A DNA stretch of 31,631 nt from JAZDCZ01 sp046757925 (GCA_046757925.1 JBHHZE010000042.1:1-31631), one strand, 5' to 3'. Shown: positions 7,888 through 15,826, counted from the first letter of the stretch. Numbers and translations are program-made. Notes: generated by a model not told the origin, from the letters alone.

Positions 7888-9197
7888 CGCCTGCTGGGCC
7901 GCGGGATCCCGTGCCTGCACAACCTCCGTCTTCCGCCGCCCGACCCAGAGATCGGATGCCGCCTTTGTTGCTTCCTGTAGAGCACTTTGCGGCTGCATTG
8001 ACGTTCTTAGGCCTCGGGGCCATCGGTCTGCTCCTCGTAGCACGCGATTTGTCACGAGGTGCTTATCTCACGCCCCACGTGATCGCCGTAACCCATTGCT
8101 TCACACTCGGCTGGATCACGATGTCCATCTTCGGAGCATTGTACCAGCTCTTCCCTGTAGTACTCGGCGTGCCGGCCAGGAGTATCCGGCTCGGCCACGT
8201 ATCATTTTGGTCTCTCGCGGGCGGAGTAGCCGTGGTCATCGCCGGCGCATGGACCTGGCGACCGGCGCTACTTGCGTTGGGGTGGTCCTTGGTATCGATC
8301 GCAATACTCGCTGCCTCGTGGAATCTCCTCCCCCGGGCGCGTTACGCCTTGCGTAACCGAGCGATCGCCCGCTACGTCACGATAGGCGTCTTGGCTCTGT
8401 GGTTGGCAATCGGAATCGCCGCAACCCGGATCGGAGCGGCGCTGGGATGGTGGAGAATCGAGCGGCTCGGCATCCTGGCAGCCCATGCGCATCTTGCGGC
8501 CCTCGGCTTCGCTACCACCCTGGCCGTTGGCATGGGCAGTAGATTGTTACCTATGTTTCTGTTGTCACGGGGTCACGCAGAGTGGCCTCTCAGATTCATC
8601 GGACCTGTCATCTGGATGGGGGTGCTACTGCTTGCTGGCGGTCAACTCGCACACCTTAGCGCGCCTGCCTTCGCCGGTGGGCTCTTGGTGGTAGCAGGTT
8701 TGATCCTGTACTTCTGCCAGGTAGCCGAGTATTTCCGCTGCCGTACGCGCGAGTCCCTCGATCCCGCAATGGGCCACGTGGTTGCAGCGGTCGGCTTTCT
8801 GGCAATCGCGACTACTCTGGGAGCGTTCCTGCTGTTCGACTCGAGCAGTCATCCGCATGCGGTGACGACTTACGGTGTCGTTGGTATAATGGGATGGCTG
8901 ACGCTTGTGGGCCTGGGAATGTACTCCAAGATCCTGCCATTCCTGGTGTGGCTCCATCGATTCAGCCCTCGGGTGGGCGAAAAAGGCCTGCCCAAGATCG
9001 TAGACTTGACATCGCCGCGCCTCGGGTGGGTGTCGTTGGGCTCATTCGTGACGGGCATCGTGACACTGGCGATTGCGATAACCGCAGGCATCGAAACCGC
9101 CACGGTGGTTGGCGCCGGCGGAGTGGCGGCAGGTATCGCGTTGGCACTTGCCCAATACGGGCGAATGGCCATCATCAGGTCTCCGCGGCGAGGCTGA
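7884..9197 (+). CDS. 12-TM NnrS-like / heme-copper oxidase subunit I-like membrane protein
   Basis: A very hydrophobic protein of 437 residues with about twelve predicted membrane spans. Conserved histidines appear in a pattern known from NnrS and oxidase subunit I relatives: PHVIAVTHCFTLGWITMSIFG followed by YQLFPV, AAHAHLAALGFATTLAVGMGS, and the late segment HAVTTYGVVGIMGWLTLVGLG ending in KILPFLVW. NnrS-type proteins bind heme and copper and act in nitric oxide stress; that role is inferred. The first 24 residues are proline-rich and probably cytoplasmic; the alternative start ATG 7956 would remove them. GTG 7884 overlaps the upstream stop by four bases. The gene is followed by Fe-S assembly (DUF59) and DUF2249 genes, a pairing often met around respiratory and NO metabolism. 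Confidence 0.72.
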   Translation: MTPAGPRDPVPAQPPSSAARPRDRMPPLLLPVEHFAAALTFLGLGAIGLLLVARDLSRGAYLTPHVIAVTHCFTLGWITMSIFGALYQLFPVVLGVPARSIRLGHVSFWSLAGGVAVVIAGAWTWRPALLALGWSLVSIAILAASWNLLPRARYALRNRAIARYVTIGVLALWLAIGIAATRIGAALGWWRIERLGILAAHAHLAALGFATTLAVGMGSRLLPMFLLSRGHAEWPLRFIGPVIWMGVLLLAGGQLAHLSAPAFAGGLLVVAGLILYFCQVAEYFRCRTRESLDPAMGHVVAAVGFLAIATTLGAFLLFDSSSHPHAVTTYGVVGIMGWLTLVGLGMYSKILPFLVWLHRFSPRVGEKGLPKIVDLTSPRLGWVSLGSFVTGIVTLAIAITAGIETATVVGAGGVAAGIALALAQYGRMAIIRSPRRG

Positions 9198-9198
9198 C

Positions 9199-9534
9199 AT
9201 GGATCTGGAGAGCGGCGACGGACTCACGGCGCGCGTCTACCGCCAACTTGCGCGGGTGATTGACCCCGAGCTGGGCATGGACATCGTGAAACTGGGGCTC
9301 ATTTACGGTGTCGACATCCAGACAGATAGAGTCCTTGTCACGATGACGATGACAACCCGCGGCTGTCCTCTCGAGGGTGCACTGGTGGAGGGTGTGCGGC
9401 GCGCCGTTAACGAATTGCCGGACATTCGATCGGTACAGGTGAAGGTCACATGGGAACCGCCATGGGATCCCGGGATGATTCGAGGCGATACGATTAGGAC
9501 CTCGACCGACAACATCGGGGAGGAAGACAGGTGA
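9199..9534 (+). CDS. MIP18/DUF59 metal-sulfur cluster assembly factor
   Basis: A soluble protein of 111 residues with a single MIP18 (DUF59, PaaD/SufT-like) domain. The hallmark N-terminal motif is clear (VIDPELGMDIVKLGLIYGV), and the functional cysteine, about residue 56, lies in TTRGCPLEGAL. Family members help load Fe-S clusters onto client enzymes. Starts one base after the previous stop and its own end overlaps the next GTG start (GTGA), so it sits firmly in the four-gene run 7177-9773. The C-terminal tail after PPWDPGMI is polar. Confidence 0.88.
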   Translation: MDLESGDGLTARVYRQLARVIDPELGMDIVKLGLIYGVDIQTDRVLVTMTMTTRGCPLEGALVEGVRRAVNELPDIRSVQVKVTWEPPWDPGMIRGDTIRTSTDNIGEEDR

Positions 9535-9773
9535 CCGGAAGTCCCGATATCAACGTTACTACTCTCGACGTACGGCCCATCCTAGCGGAAGGTGAAGAGC
9601 CTTTCGACGCCATCATGGCGGCACTTGCATCACTAACCCGTGACACGAGCCTGGAATTGATCGCTCCCTTCGAGCCGACGCCTTTGTATGAGGTGCTCGA
9701 GGAGCGGGGCTTTGCTCATGAGACCGCACGGGGGAAAGAGGGAGAATGGGTGGTAACAATCAGAATGGCATAG
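9531..9773 (+). CDS. DUF2249 domain protein
   Basis: An 80-residue protein consisting of one DUF2249 domain, a SirA/TusA-like small alpha/beta fold. The typical pattern is visible: TLDVRPILAEGEEPFDAIM, then LELIAPFEPTPLYEVLEERG and FAHET. No conserved catalytic cysteine is present, unlike TusA. DUF2249 proteins are frequently found beside DUF59 proteins and nitric-oxide or heme-copper genes. The GTG start overlaps the stop of the upstream gene by four bases. Confidence 0.85.
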   Translation: MTGSPDINVTTLDVRPILAEGEEPFDAIMAALASLTRDTSLELIAPFEPTPLYEVLEERGFAHETARGKEGEWVVTIRMA

Positions 9774-9825
9774 GACTCAGTAGCGTTCAACACTGTCGAA
9801 CTAATACTTCAGCGAGGTAATGACG

Positions 9826-11157
9826 ATGGTTTCGCAGGCTCCCGTGAGGTCAGTGGTCGATCTCACCGACCCAAGGAAGAACATGATCTTCAACATGTCC
9901 GTGGATGAGGCGCGGGCGCGGATCGCGGCGGGCGACTCGAGCGGTGTTCGCGAAATCGACGGCACCTTCGCGCTCGTCACGCAGCACGGACAGATCGTTC
10001 ACATGGCTCGTTCGCTCAATCGGCCAATGCGTTATTTCATAGCCAAGCAGGCGGACGGTCCCGTATTGGTTGTGGCCGATCGCATCGACGCGATAAGGCA
10101 ATGGCTGGTGCAGCATGGGATGGTAGACCAGTTCCATCCTTCTTACACGAGGATGGTTCCGGCCCATTACGTCACGGAGATTGCCCTGATCGGATGTCCG
10201 GACCCCAATCCCATTTACATCAGATTCTTCCAACCGCAACGGGAAGCTCTTCCACCCGATGTAAATGAGATTGGGCGTCGGTACATAGAGGCGGTTCGAG
10301 CCGAGGTGGCACAGTGGCTCGAGTACATACCTCGCGAGGAACCCGTCGGTGTCCTCTTCTCCGGGGGTGTCGACAGCGGCGCAGTTCTCCTCGTTACCTA
10401 CCACGCGATGTTGCAGCTGGGGATGAATCCCGCGAGGCTCAAGGCCTTCACACTGGTCTTGGACCGGGGAGGTGATGATCTTGCACAGGCGCGCCGCTTT
10501 CTGGAAGCCCTCGATCTTCAGCTCTTGCTGGAGCCGATAGAAGTTCCCTCTACCGATATCGATTACCGCGATGCCGTTCGCATCATTGAGGATTACAAAC
10601 CCCTGGACATCGAGGCGGGCGCTATGACGCTGGCCCTATGCCGCGGTATTCGCCAGCGCTATCCCGACTGGAGATATCTCATCGACGGCGATGGAGGCGA
10701 CGAGAATCTCAAAGATTATCCGATTGAGGAGAATCCGGAACTCACAATCAGCAGTGTGCTGAACAACCTCATGCTCTATCACGAGGGCTGGGGAGTGGAC
10801 TCGCTCAAACACTCTCTTACCTACACAGGTGGGTTGAGCCGCGGATGTGCCAGAACCTATGCACCGACGTCCTCTTTGGGGTTCACTGGATTGAGTCCCT
10901 ATACCATGCCCAACGTGATCGATGTCGCCGAAGGTATTCCCTTTATCGAACTCACAAATTGGCAGCACGAACGGTTGTACGATCTCAAAGGCACCATAGT
11001 GTCGCGCGGTATCGCAGCGGTGACCGGAATGCAGATGCCCGTTTTCCGGAAACGGCGGTTTCAACACGGTGCCGCACCCCACGATGCGCTCGCGGAGATA
11101 TTCCCCGGCTCCGAAACTGCCTACCGGCGGACGTTCAATGAGGTCTTCCAAGTCTAG
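9826..11157 (+). CDS. asparagine synthase-like protein lacking the glutaminase cysteine
   Basis: A 443-residue protein with an asparagine-synthetase-type ATP-pyrophosphatase domain: PP-loop VGVLFSGGVDSG (about residues 175-185) and the downstream YLIDGDGGDENLKDYP motif. The N-terminal third keeps traces of a class II glutamine amidotransferase fold (DGTFALVTQHGQ, RPMRYFIAKQ, VVADRIDAIR). It does not begin with Met-Cys, so it cannot use glutamine like AsnB; beta-lactam synthetases show the same loss. It probably adenylates a carboxylate and transfers it to an amine. ATG 9826 is preferred (GAGG eight bases upstream); ATG 9820 would leave a spacing of only two. It overlaps the radical SAM gene by 20 bases. 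The substrate is unknown. Confidence 0.8.
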   Translation: MVSQAPVRSVVDLTDPRKNMIFNMSVDEARARIAAGDSSGVREIDGTFALVTQHGQIVHMARSLNRPMRYFIAKQADGPVLVVADRIDAIRQWLVQHGMVDQFHPSYTRMVPAHYVTEIALIGCPDPNPIYIRFFQPQREALPPDVNEIGRRYIEAVRAEVAQWLEYIPREEPVGVLFSGGVDSGAVLLVTYHAMLQLGMNPARLKAFTLVLDRGGDDLAQARRFLEALDLQLLLEPIEVPSTDIDYRDAVRIIEDYKPLDIEAGAMTLALCRGIRQRYPDWRYLIDGDGGDENLKDYPIEENPELTISSVLNNLMLYHEGWGVDSLKHSLTYTGGLSRGCARTYAPTSSLGFTGLSPYTMPNVIDVAEGIPFIELTNWQHERLYDLKGTIVSRGIAAVTGMQMPVFRKRRFQHGAAPHDALAEIFPGSETAYRRTFNEVFQV

Positions 11158-12091
11158 GTCGTTCACGCTGGATGACCGCTGGGTACTCGCCCACAGAGGC
11201 AGTCGCAACGAGGTGGACCCTGCTAGACCATACGCCTATTTCGTAGAGCGGGAGCGCACGAGTACGGGCGAGGTAGTCGATGTGGCGTCTATCTTCATCA
11301 CAAACAAGGAATGCCCGTTCCGTTGCGTAATGTGCGATTTGTGGAAGAACACCACTATCCAACCGAGTGTTGTTGGTGCGGTTCCCGATCAGATAGAGTG
11401 GGCGCTCGAAAGACTGCCGCCTGTTAAACATGTCAAGCTCTACAATTCCGGTAATTTCTTCGACGCTCGCGCAATACCTCGAGACGACTGGCCCCGGATC
11501 ATCGCACTGGTTAGCGAACTGGAATCGGTAATCATCGAGTGCCATCCCCGCCTGGTAGATGAACGCGCCGAGGAATTTGCGCACATGCTCGAGCCCGAAT
11601 TACAGGTCGCAATGGGCTTAGAGACTGTAGATCCAGCAGTTCTCCCCCGGCTCAATAAGCGAATGACACTACAGGATTACGAGACGGCGGCCGAGCTTCT
11701 GCTAGCCGCCGGCATCTCCGTGCGTGCGTTCATTCTTCTCAAGACTCCGTTCCAAAACGAGCAACAGGGAGTCGATTGGGCCAAACGCTCCCTCGACTAC
11801 GCTTTTTCCATAGGTGTGGACTGTTGCGTAGTGATTCCGACACGGCCCGGGAACGGTGCGATGGAGCGCTTGGCGTCTCAGGGACTATTCACGCCCCCTG
11901 CAATGAGGTCGGTGGAGAGGGTGCTGGAATACGGCGTCGGTCTTGGGCCGGGCCGAACGTTCGCAGACCTTTGGGATATCGAGAAGTTGCTGCAGTGCCC
12001 TACGTGTGCCGTTGCCCGTCGAGAGAGGCTGGCGAAGATGAACCTCACGCAGGTACCTAGCCCGCCGATCGATTGCGACTGCGGGACATAA
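11138..12091 (+). CDS. radical SAM protein (Elp3/TIGR01210-like architecture)
   Basis: A radical SAM enzyme of 317 residues. The [4Fe-4S] motif CX3CX2C is at Cys59, Cys63 and Cys66 (NKECPFRCVMCDLW). Downstream segments resemble the archaeosine-synthase-beta/Elp3-like group: KLYNSGNFFD, VIIECHPRLV, AMGLETVDP, RLNKRMTLQDY, FILLKTPF, and PTRPGNGAMERL. Extra cysteines at the C-terminus (QCPTC and DCDCGT) may hold a second cluster or zinc. The start at 11138 lies inside the end of the preceding gene, with GGCGGA just upstream, so the two are probably translated together. The reaction is unknown; tRNA modification or tailoring of a small molecule are both conceivable. Confidence 0.83.
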   Translation: MRSSKSRSFTLDDRWVLAHRGSRNEVDPARPYAYFVERERTSTGEVVDVASIFITNKECPFRCVMCDLWKNTTIQPSVVGAVPDQIEWALERLPPVKHVKLYNSGNFFDARAIPRDDWPRIIALVSELESVIIECHPRLVDERAEEFAHMLEPELQVAMGLETVDPAVLPRLNKRMTLQDYETAAELLLAAGISVRAFILLKTPFQNEQQGVDWAKRSLDYAFSIGVDCCVVIPTRPGNGAMERLASQGLFTPPAMRSVERVLEYGVGLGPGRTFADLWDIEKLLQCPTCAVARRERLAKMNLTQVPSPPIDCDCGT

Positions 12092-12106
12092 GATGAACGC
12101 CGATAC

Positions 12107-12124
12107 CTGCCCCGCCAGGGGCGG
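12107..12124 (+). promoter_or_regulatory. hairpin overlapping the Shine-Dalgarno of the halogenase-like gene
   Basis: CTGCCCC pairs with GGGGCGG (one U-G pair) around a GCCA loop, ending two bases into the GGAGG ribosome binding site (12123-12127) of the next gene. As RNA it could partly sequester that site. No T run follows, so it is not a terminator. Confidence 0.45.
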
Positions 12125-12136
12125 AGGAATGGAACG

Positions 12137-13609
12137 ATGGAAGTTCGAACCGATGTTGCCATAGTAGGGGCAGGCTTTGGCGGTAGTATCACAGCACTCC
12201 TGGCACGACAGATCGGTCTCGAACCGGTGTTGATCGAACGTGGCACCCACCCACGCTTCGCGATTGGTGAGTCCTCCACGCCATTGGCCGACCTTGCCCT
12301 CAAGCAACTCTGTGAACGTTATGACCTACCGCGGCTCCTACCGCTCACCCAGTACGGATCGTGGCGGCGAGAGCACCCCGAGATTATGCGCGGCCTAAAG
12401 CGCGGATTTAGCTACTTTCACCACCGCAACGGTGAGCCGTTCGTACCGAGTCCCGAGCACCACAACGAGATGCTGGTGGAGGCGAATCCGGATGACGAGC
12501 ACTCCGATACACAGTGGTTCCGCGCCGACGTCGACCACTTCTTTGCACGTGAAGCAGTAGCGGCCGGTATTCCGTACTTTGACCGGGCCGACTTGACAGT
12601 CGAGGACAGGAATCCGTGGAGATTACGTGGCCAACGCGGCGGTCGAGATCTCTCCATCGAGGCATCCTTTCTGATAGACGCGTCGGGGGCCGGTCAGTTC
12701 CTCTCTAGTGCGCTCGGACTAGGCAGCGGCGCAACGGGGTTTCGGACCAACTCCCGCACCATCTACTCACATTTCACCGGGGTGCGCAGGTGGCGCGAGA
12801 TGATCGCCGAACGCGGAGGTCGGCTCGACGATCACCCGTTCGACTGCGACGCCGCGGCACTGCATCACGTTTTCGACGGCGGCTGGATGTGGGTGCTTCG
12901 GTTCGACAACGACGTTGTGAGCGCCGGTTTCGTTGTGGACATGGATCGGCACCCACTCGACGAGTCCGTAGATCCCGCACTAGAATGGACGACACTTCTC
13001 ACTCAGTTTCCGTCAATCAGCGAACAGTTCTGCGATGCCCGAATGCTCCGCCCCGTTGTCAGGACCCGGCGGCTGCAACGTGGGGTCTCCCGGCTCGTGG
13101 GCGATGACTGGGCGATGCTGCCCCACAGTGCGGCTTTCTTGGATCCCCTGCACAGCTCTGGCATCGCAATCACGCTGAGCGGAGTCGAGCGGATCATCGC
13201 AGCCCTCGAGTCCTCCGAACGCGACCGGAGACTCGGCGAGTATGAGGCTGGGTTACGTCGAGAAGTAGACATGATGGACAAGATCATACACGGATGCTAC
13301 TCCGCTTTTGCCGACTTCGATCTGATGACCACGTTCTCCATGTACTACTTCGCCGGGGCCATCGCCAGCGAGCATCGCCGGCGCGATGGAACGCATCGTA
13401 TGGAAGATGGATTTCTGATGGCGCACGACGACGACTTTCGTGCCGCAGTAGATGACGGATACAATACCGCTCGCAACATTCTTGCGAGTAAACCTGTGAA
13501 GCCAGCAGATGTTCGGAAGCTGGAACAGAAGATCACCTTAGCCATCGACCCATTCAACCATGCGGGGCTGTGCGATCAGGAGAAGCACAAAATGTATCCC
13601 TGGGCCTAG
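12137..13609 (+). CDS. flavin-dependent halogenase-like FAD oxidoreductase
   Basis: A 490-residue FAD-dependent protein of the tryptophan-halogenase-like family. The dinucleotide fold GAGFGG is at residues 11-16, Glu35 follows, and FAIGESSTP (42-49) matches the IGE motif of flavin halogenases. Lys88 in GLKRGFSYF aligns with the halogenase catalytic lysine. The usual WxWxIP motif is only partly kept: Trp250 and Trp252 are present but Ile-Pro is replaced (WMWVLRFD), so halogenation is not assured. AFLDPLHSSGIAITLSGVER is the FAD-binding C-terminal motif. GGAGG eight or nine bases before ATG 12137 supports the start. It follows the radical SAM gene by 45 bases and probably belongs to the same cassette. 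Hydroxylation or oxidation of a carrier-bound substrate is an alternative role. Confidence 0.78.
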   Translation: MEVRTDVAIVGAGFGGSITALLARQIGLEPVLIERGTHPRFAIGESSTPLADLALKQLCERYDLPRLLPLTQYGSWRREHPEIMRGLKRGFSYFHHRNGEPFVPSPEHHNEMLVEANPDDEHSDTQWFRADVDHFFAREAVAAGIPYFDRADLTVEDRNPWRLRGQRGGRDLSIEASFLIDASGAGQFLSSALGLGSGATGFRTNSRTIYSHFTGVRRWREMIAERGGRLDDHPFDCDAAALHHVFDGGWMWVLRFDNDVVSAGFVVDMDRHPLDESVDPALEWTTLLTQFPSISEQFCDARMLRPVVRTRRLQRGVSRLVGDDWAMLPHSAAFLDPLHSSGIAITLSGVERIIAALESSERDRRLGEYEAGLRREVDMMDKIIHGCYSAFADFDLMTTFSMYYFAGAIASEHRRRDGTHRMEDGFLMAHDDDFRAAVDDGYNTARNILASKPVKPADVRKLEQKITLAIDPFNHAGLCDQEKHKMYPWA

Positions 13610-13625
13610 ATACGCTTGATCTCCA

Positions 13626-14648
13626 TTACGGGGGCGTTACCACCCACCTTACACCCTCGCCGTTTCGCAGTCGATCTAAACCGTCATTGATGTCACTCAA
13701 GGGTATGCAGCCACTCACGATCAGGTCGAGCTTTATTCGCCCGGATTCCACTAGTGACATGATTTCAGGATACTCTCCTGCACCACATCCCAAGCTACCC
13801 ACCACTTCCAACTCGTAAAACATTATTTTCGCTGTCGACAGCGCGACATTCTCTTGCGTGAATCCGATCACGCACAACCTACCACCCTTCCGCAAAAGCC
13901 CGAACGCCAATTGAACGGTTTCCGGCCGACCTATCGCCTCGAAGGCAACGTCCACCCCGCCCGCCGTCATCTTACGGACGTGCTTGTCTACCCTGTCTAT
14001 CGAACCCGGGTTGAGAGTGTCGGCGCCGAGTGTCTCGGCTATCGCCAACCGACGGTCATTGACATCGACCGCGATCACATTGGCGCCGGCTACGAGTGCA
14101 CACTGGACCACGTTCAGCCCTACGCCCCCGCATCCAACCACTGCCACTGTATCGCCCGGCGCGACCCGACCGCGATGCTTTACGGCATGATACGGCGTAG
14201 ATACCGCATCAGCGATAATGCACGCCTTTTCGAGCGGTATGCTGTCGGGGACCCGCACCAGTTCGTGAGCCGGCACGGCGATGAACTCCGCATAGGCACC
14301 ATTTACATGATTACCCAGCATCACCAAATTATCACACAGGTTCTCTCGTCCCTTGCGACAATAGTGGCACCTACCACACGATAGCACCGCCGGTATCACT
14401 ACACGTTCATCGATCTCATGTCCGCTCACTCCCTTTCCAATTTCCACTACCGTACCGGCGGGCTCATGACCGAGCACCAACGGTGGCTCTTTGAAAGTGC
14501 TGACGCCGTGATCTATATAGTGCAAATCGGTGTGGCACAGCCCACATGCCGCTATCTTGACGAGCACTTCGCCGCTCTGCGGCGTTGGTGCGGGTAGGTC
14601 AGTCACTTCCAGCGGTTTGCCTGGTCCGTGATAGACAGCGGCTCTCAT
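13626..14648 (-). CDS. had: 6-hydroxycyclohex-1-ene-1-carbonyl-CoA dehydrogenase
   Basis: A zinc-dependent medium-chain alcohol dehydrogenase of 340 residues. Catalytic zinc ligands Cys38, His61 and Glu62 (GLCHTD, GHEPAG) and the structural zinc cysteines 91, 94, 97 and 105 are all present. The NAD-binding segment is VAVVGCGGVGLNVVQ. The generic fold alone would not fix the substrate; the assignment as Had, oxidising 6-hydroxycyclohexenoyl-CoA to the 6-oxo compound with NAD+, comes from its place as last gene of the benzoyl-CoA operon, which otherwise lacks this step. A GAGGAG about ten bases upstream precedes the ATG, six bases after the small upstream gene. It converges with the halogenase-like gene, only 16 bases apart and with no terminator visible. 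Confidence 0.85.
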   Translation of the reverse strand: MRAAVYHGPGKPLEVTDLPAPTPQSGEVLVKIAACGLCHTDLHYIDHGVSTFKEPPLVLGHEPAGTVVEIGKGVSGHEIDERVVIPAVLSCGRCHYCRKGRENLCDNLVMLGNHVNGAYAEFIAVPAHELVRVPDSIPLEKACIIADAVSTPYHAVKHRGRVAPGDTVAVVGCGGVGLNVVQCALVAGANVIAVDVNDRRLAIAETLGADTLNPGSIDRVDKHVRKMTAGGVDVAFEAIGRPETVQLAFGLLRKGGRLCVIGFTQENVALSTAKIMFYELEVVGSLGCGAGEYPEIMSLVESGRIKLDLIVSGCIPLSDINDGLDRLRNGEGVRWVVTPP

Positions 14649-14654
14649 TGATTT

Positions 14655-14987
14655 CTAGCTCCTCTTGCGCGTGTAGATCGTTTTGAATCGAAGCAACATT
14701 ACCAATCGGCAGTCTTCACAGTCCGAGTCCACTTGGTCCGCCGTGACGGGATCGGCACATACTTCATAGCCCAACTCGGCGTAAAGTTGCATCGCCTCTT
14801 CAGCCCTCTTCGCGTCGGCAATGAATCTGCGCTCCCAGCCCGCAGCAATGCGGGCAGGATCCGCACCCAGCTGCTCCTCTGACAGCACTCGCTGCGCCTC
14901 CTGCGAAACCATGGAAGCCAACGAATGGTACCGCTCGTCAGCTATCCCAGAGTTCTCTTCCGAATGCGTTGGGTGTTCCCCCGACAA
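14655..14987 (-). CDS. hypothetical small protein of the benzoyl-CoA operon (110 aa)
   Basis: A 110-residue protein lying between bcrD (5-base gap) and had (6-base gap), so it is certainly co-transcribed with them. The N-terminal half is helical and charged (SQEAQRVLSEEQ, GWERRFIADAKRAEEAM). The C-terminal half has three cysteines, one in GYEVCADPV and a CEDC pair in DSDCEDCRLVMLLRF, followed by a basic end (YTRKRS). No membrane segment. I do not recognise a named family. The cysteine pattern could bind a metal, but three cysteines are too few for a full Fe-S site. A role in maturation or electron supply of the reductase is only a guess from context. Confidence 0.75.
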   Translation of the reverse strand: MSGEHPTHSEENSGIADERYHSLASMVSQEAQRVLSEEQLGADPARIAAGWERRFIADAKRAEEAMQLYAELGYEVCADPVTADQVDSDCEDCRLVMLLRFKTIYTRKRS

Positions 14988-14992
14988 GCTGG

Positions 14993-15826
14993 CTATGATG
15001 ACGCGTTCTCTGCCATGGACCCGGCTCGCTCACGACCGAGTTTTGCCAGTCTCCGGTGTCCAAGGATGGCAGCACCGAGTGCCGACGTATACTGCACGAG
15101 GTCTCCCTCGGGAACGTTGACGGTTGCGTCGAGCTGTTCCCGTACAACTCTTGCCATTGTCTCGAACCGCAGGATGCCACCTATCAGGGTGTACTCGGGC
15201 TCCATTCGAACCCGCTTCATCAGTTGCAGCGATCGGCCCACTAGAGACTCGATGGCGCCGTGCATGATGTCCGCTGGCGCGGCTCCTTCAGACAGCTGGT
15301 TGATCACCTCCGATTCTGCAAACACGGCGCAGACGCCCGAAATTGGGATTGCCTGCTTCGACGTCGATACCAGCGGCCCGATTTCTTCCGTCGTGTAACC
15401 CATGTAGCGTGCGGTCTTCTCCAAGAATGCGCCCGTCCCCGCAGCACACTTGTCATTCAGTCGGAACGATTTGACCTTGGCGGCGCCATCGAGTCTGCTC
15501 GCTTTCATCGTCTGACCACCGACGTCCAGGACCGTCCTGGTGTGGGGAAAGAAAAAGGTCGCTCCGCGAGCACCAGCAGTCAGGTCAGTGACCTGAACAT
15601 CTCCAATCAAGGCCTGGTGTCTGCCGAACCCCGTGGCTACGACATAGGAAATCTGATCGGGTAGGAGGCCCGCCCCACTGATAGCATTGTGATATGTTCG
15701 CTCCGCAACGTCGGTGAGCTTGAATCCCGTCGGTTCCATCGCCCGCCCAACGATTTCGTGGTCCTCACTCAGGACAACTGCTTTCGTGTAGGTAGATCCT
15801 ACGTCGACGCCGGCCGTGTAGATCAT
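14993..15826 (-). CDS. bcrD: benzoyl-CoA reductase, ATPase subunit delta (BcrD/BzdQ-like)
   Basis: A 277-residue BadF/BadG/BcrA/BcrD-type ATPase of the ASKHA (actin/Hsp70/acetate kinase) fold. Phosphate motifs are DVGSTYTKAVVL at the N-terminus, LDVGGQTMKA, and LIGGILRFE. Cys127 (NDKCAAGTGAFLE) and Cys166 (SGVCAVFAESEV) are positioned to ligate a [4Fe-4S] cluster shared with the partner subunit, exactly as in the activator of 2-hydroxyglutaryl-CoA dehydratase. Together with BcrA it hydrolyses ATP to push low-potential electrons into the BcrBC catalytic pair. Its ATG overlaps the bcrA stop by four bases. Confidence 0.92.
   Translation of the reverse strand: MIYTAGVDVGSTYTKAVVLSEDHEIVGRAMEPTGFKLTDVAERTYHNAISGAGLLPDQISYVVATGFGRHQALIGDVQVTDLTAGARGATFFFPHTRTVLDVGGQTMKASRLDGAAKVKSFRLNDKCAAGTGAFLEKTARYMGYTTEEIGPLVSTSKQAIPISGVCAVFAESEVINQLSEGAAPADIMHGAIESLVGRSLQLMKRVRMEPEYTLIGGILRFETMARVVREQLDATVNVPEGDLVQYTSALGAAILGHRRLAKLGRERAGSMAENASS

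Noticed and set aside
13610..13625. A terminator expected between the convergent halogenase-like and had genes
   Set aside because: The 16 bases between the stops hold no hairpin and no T run, so none is claimed.
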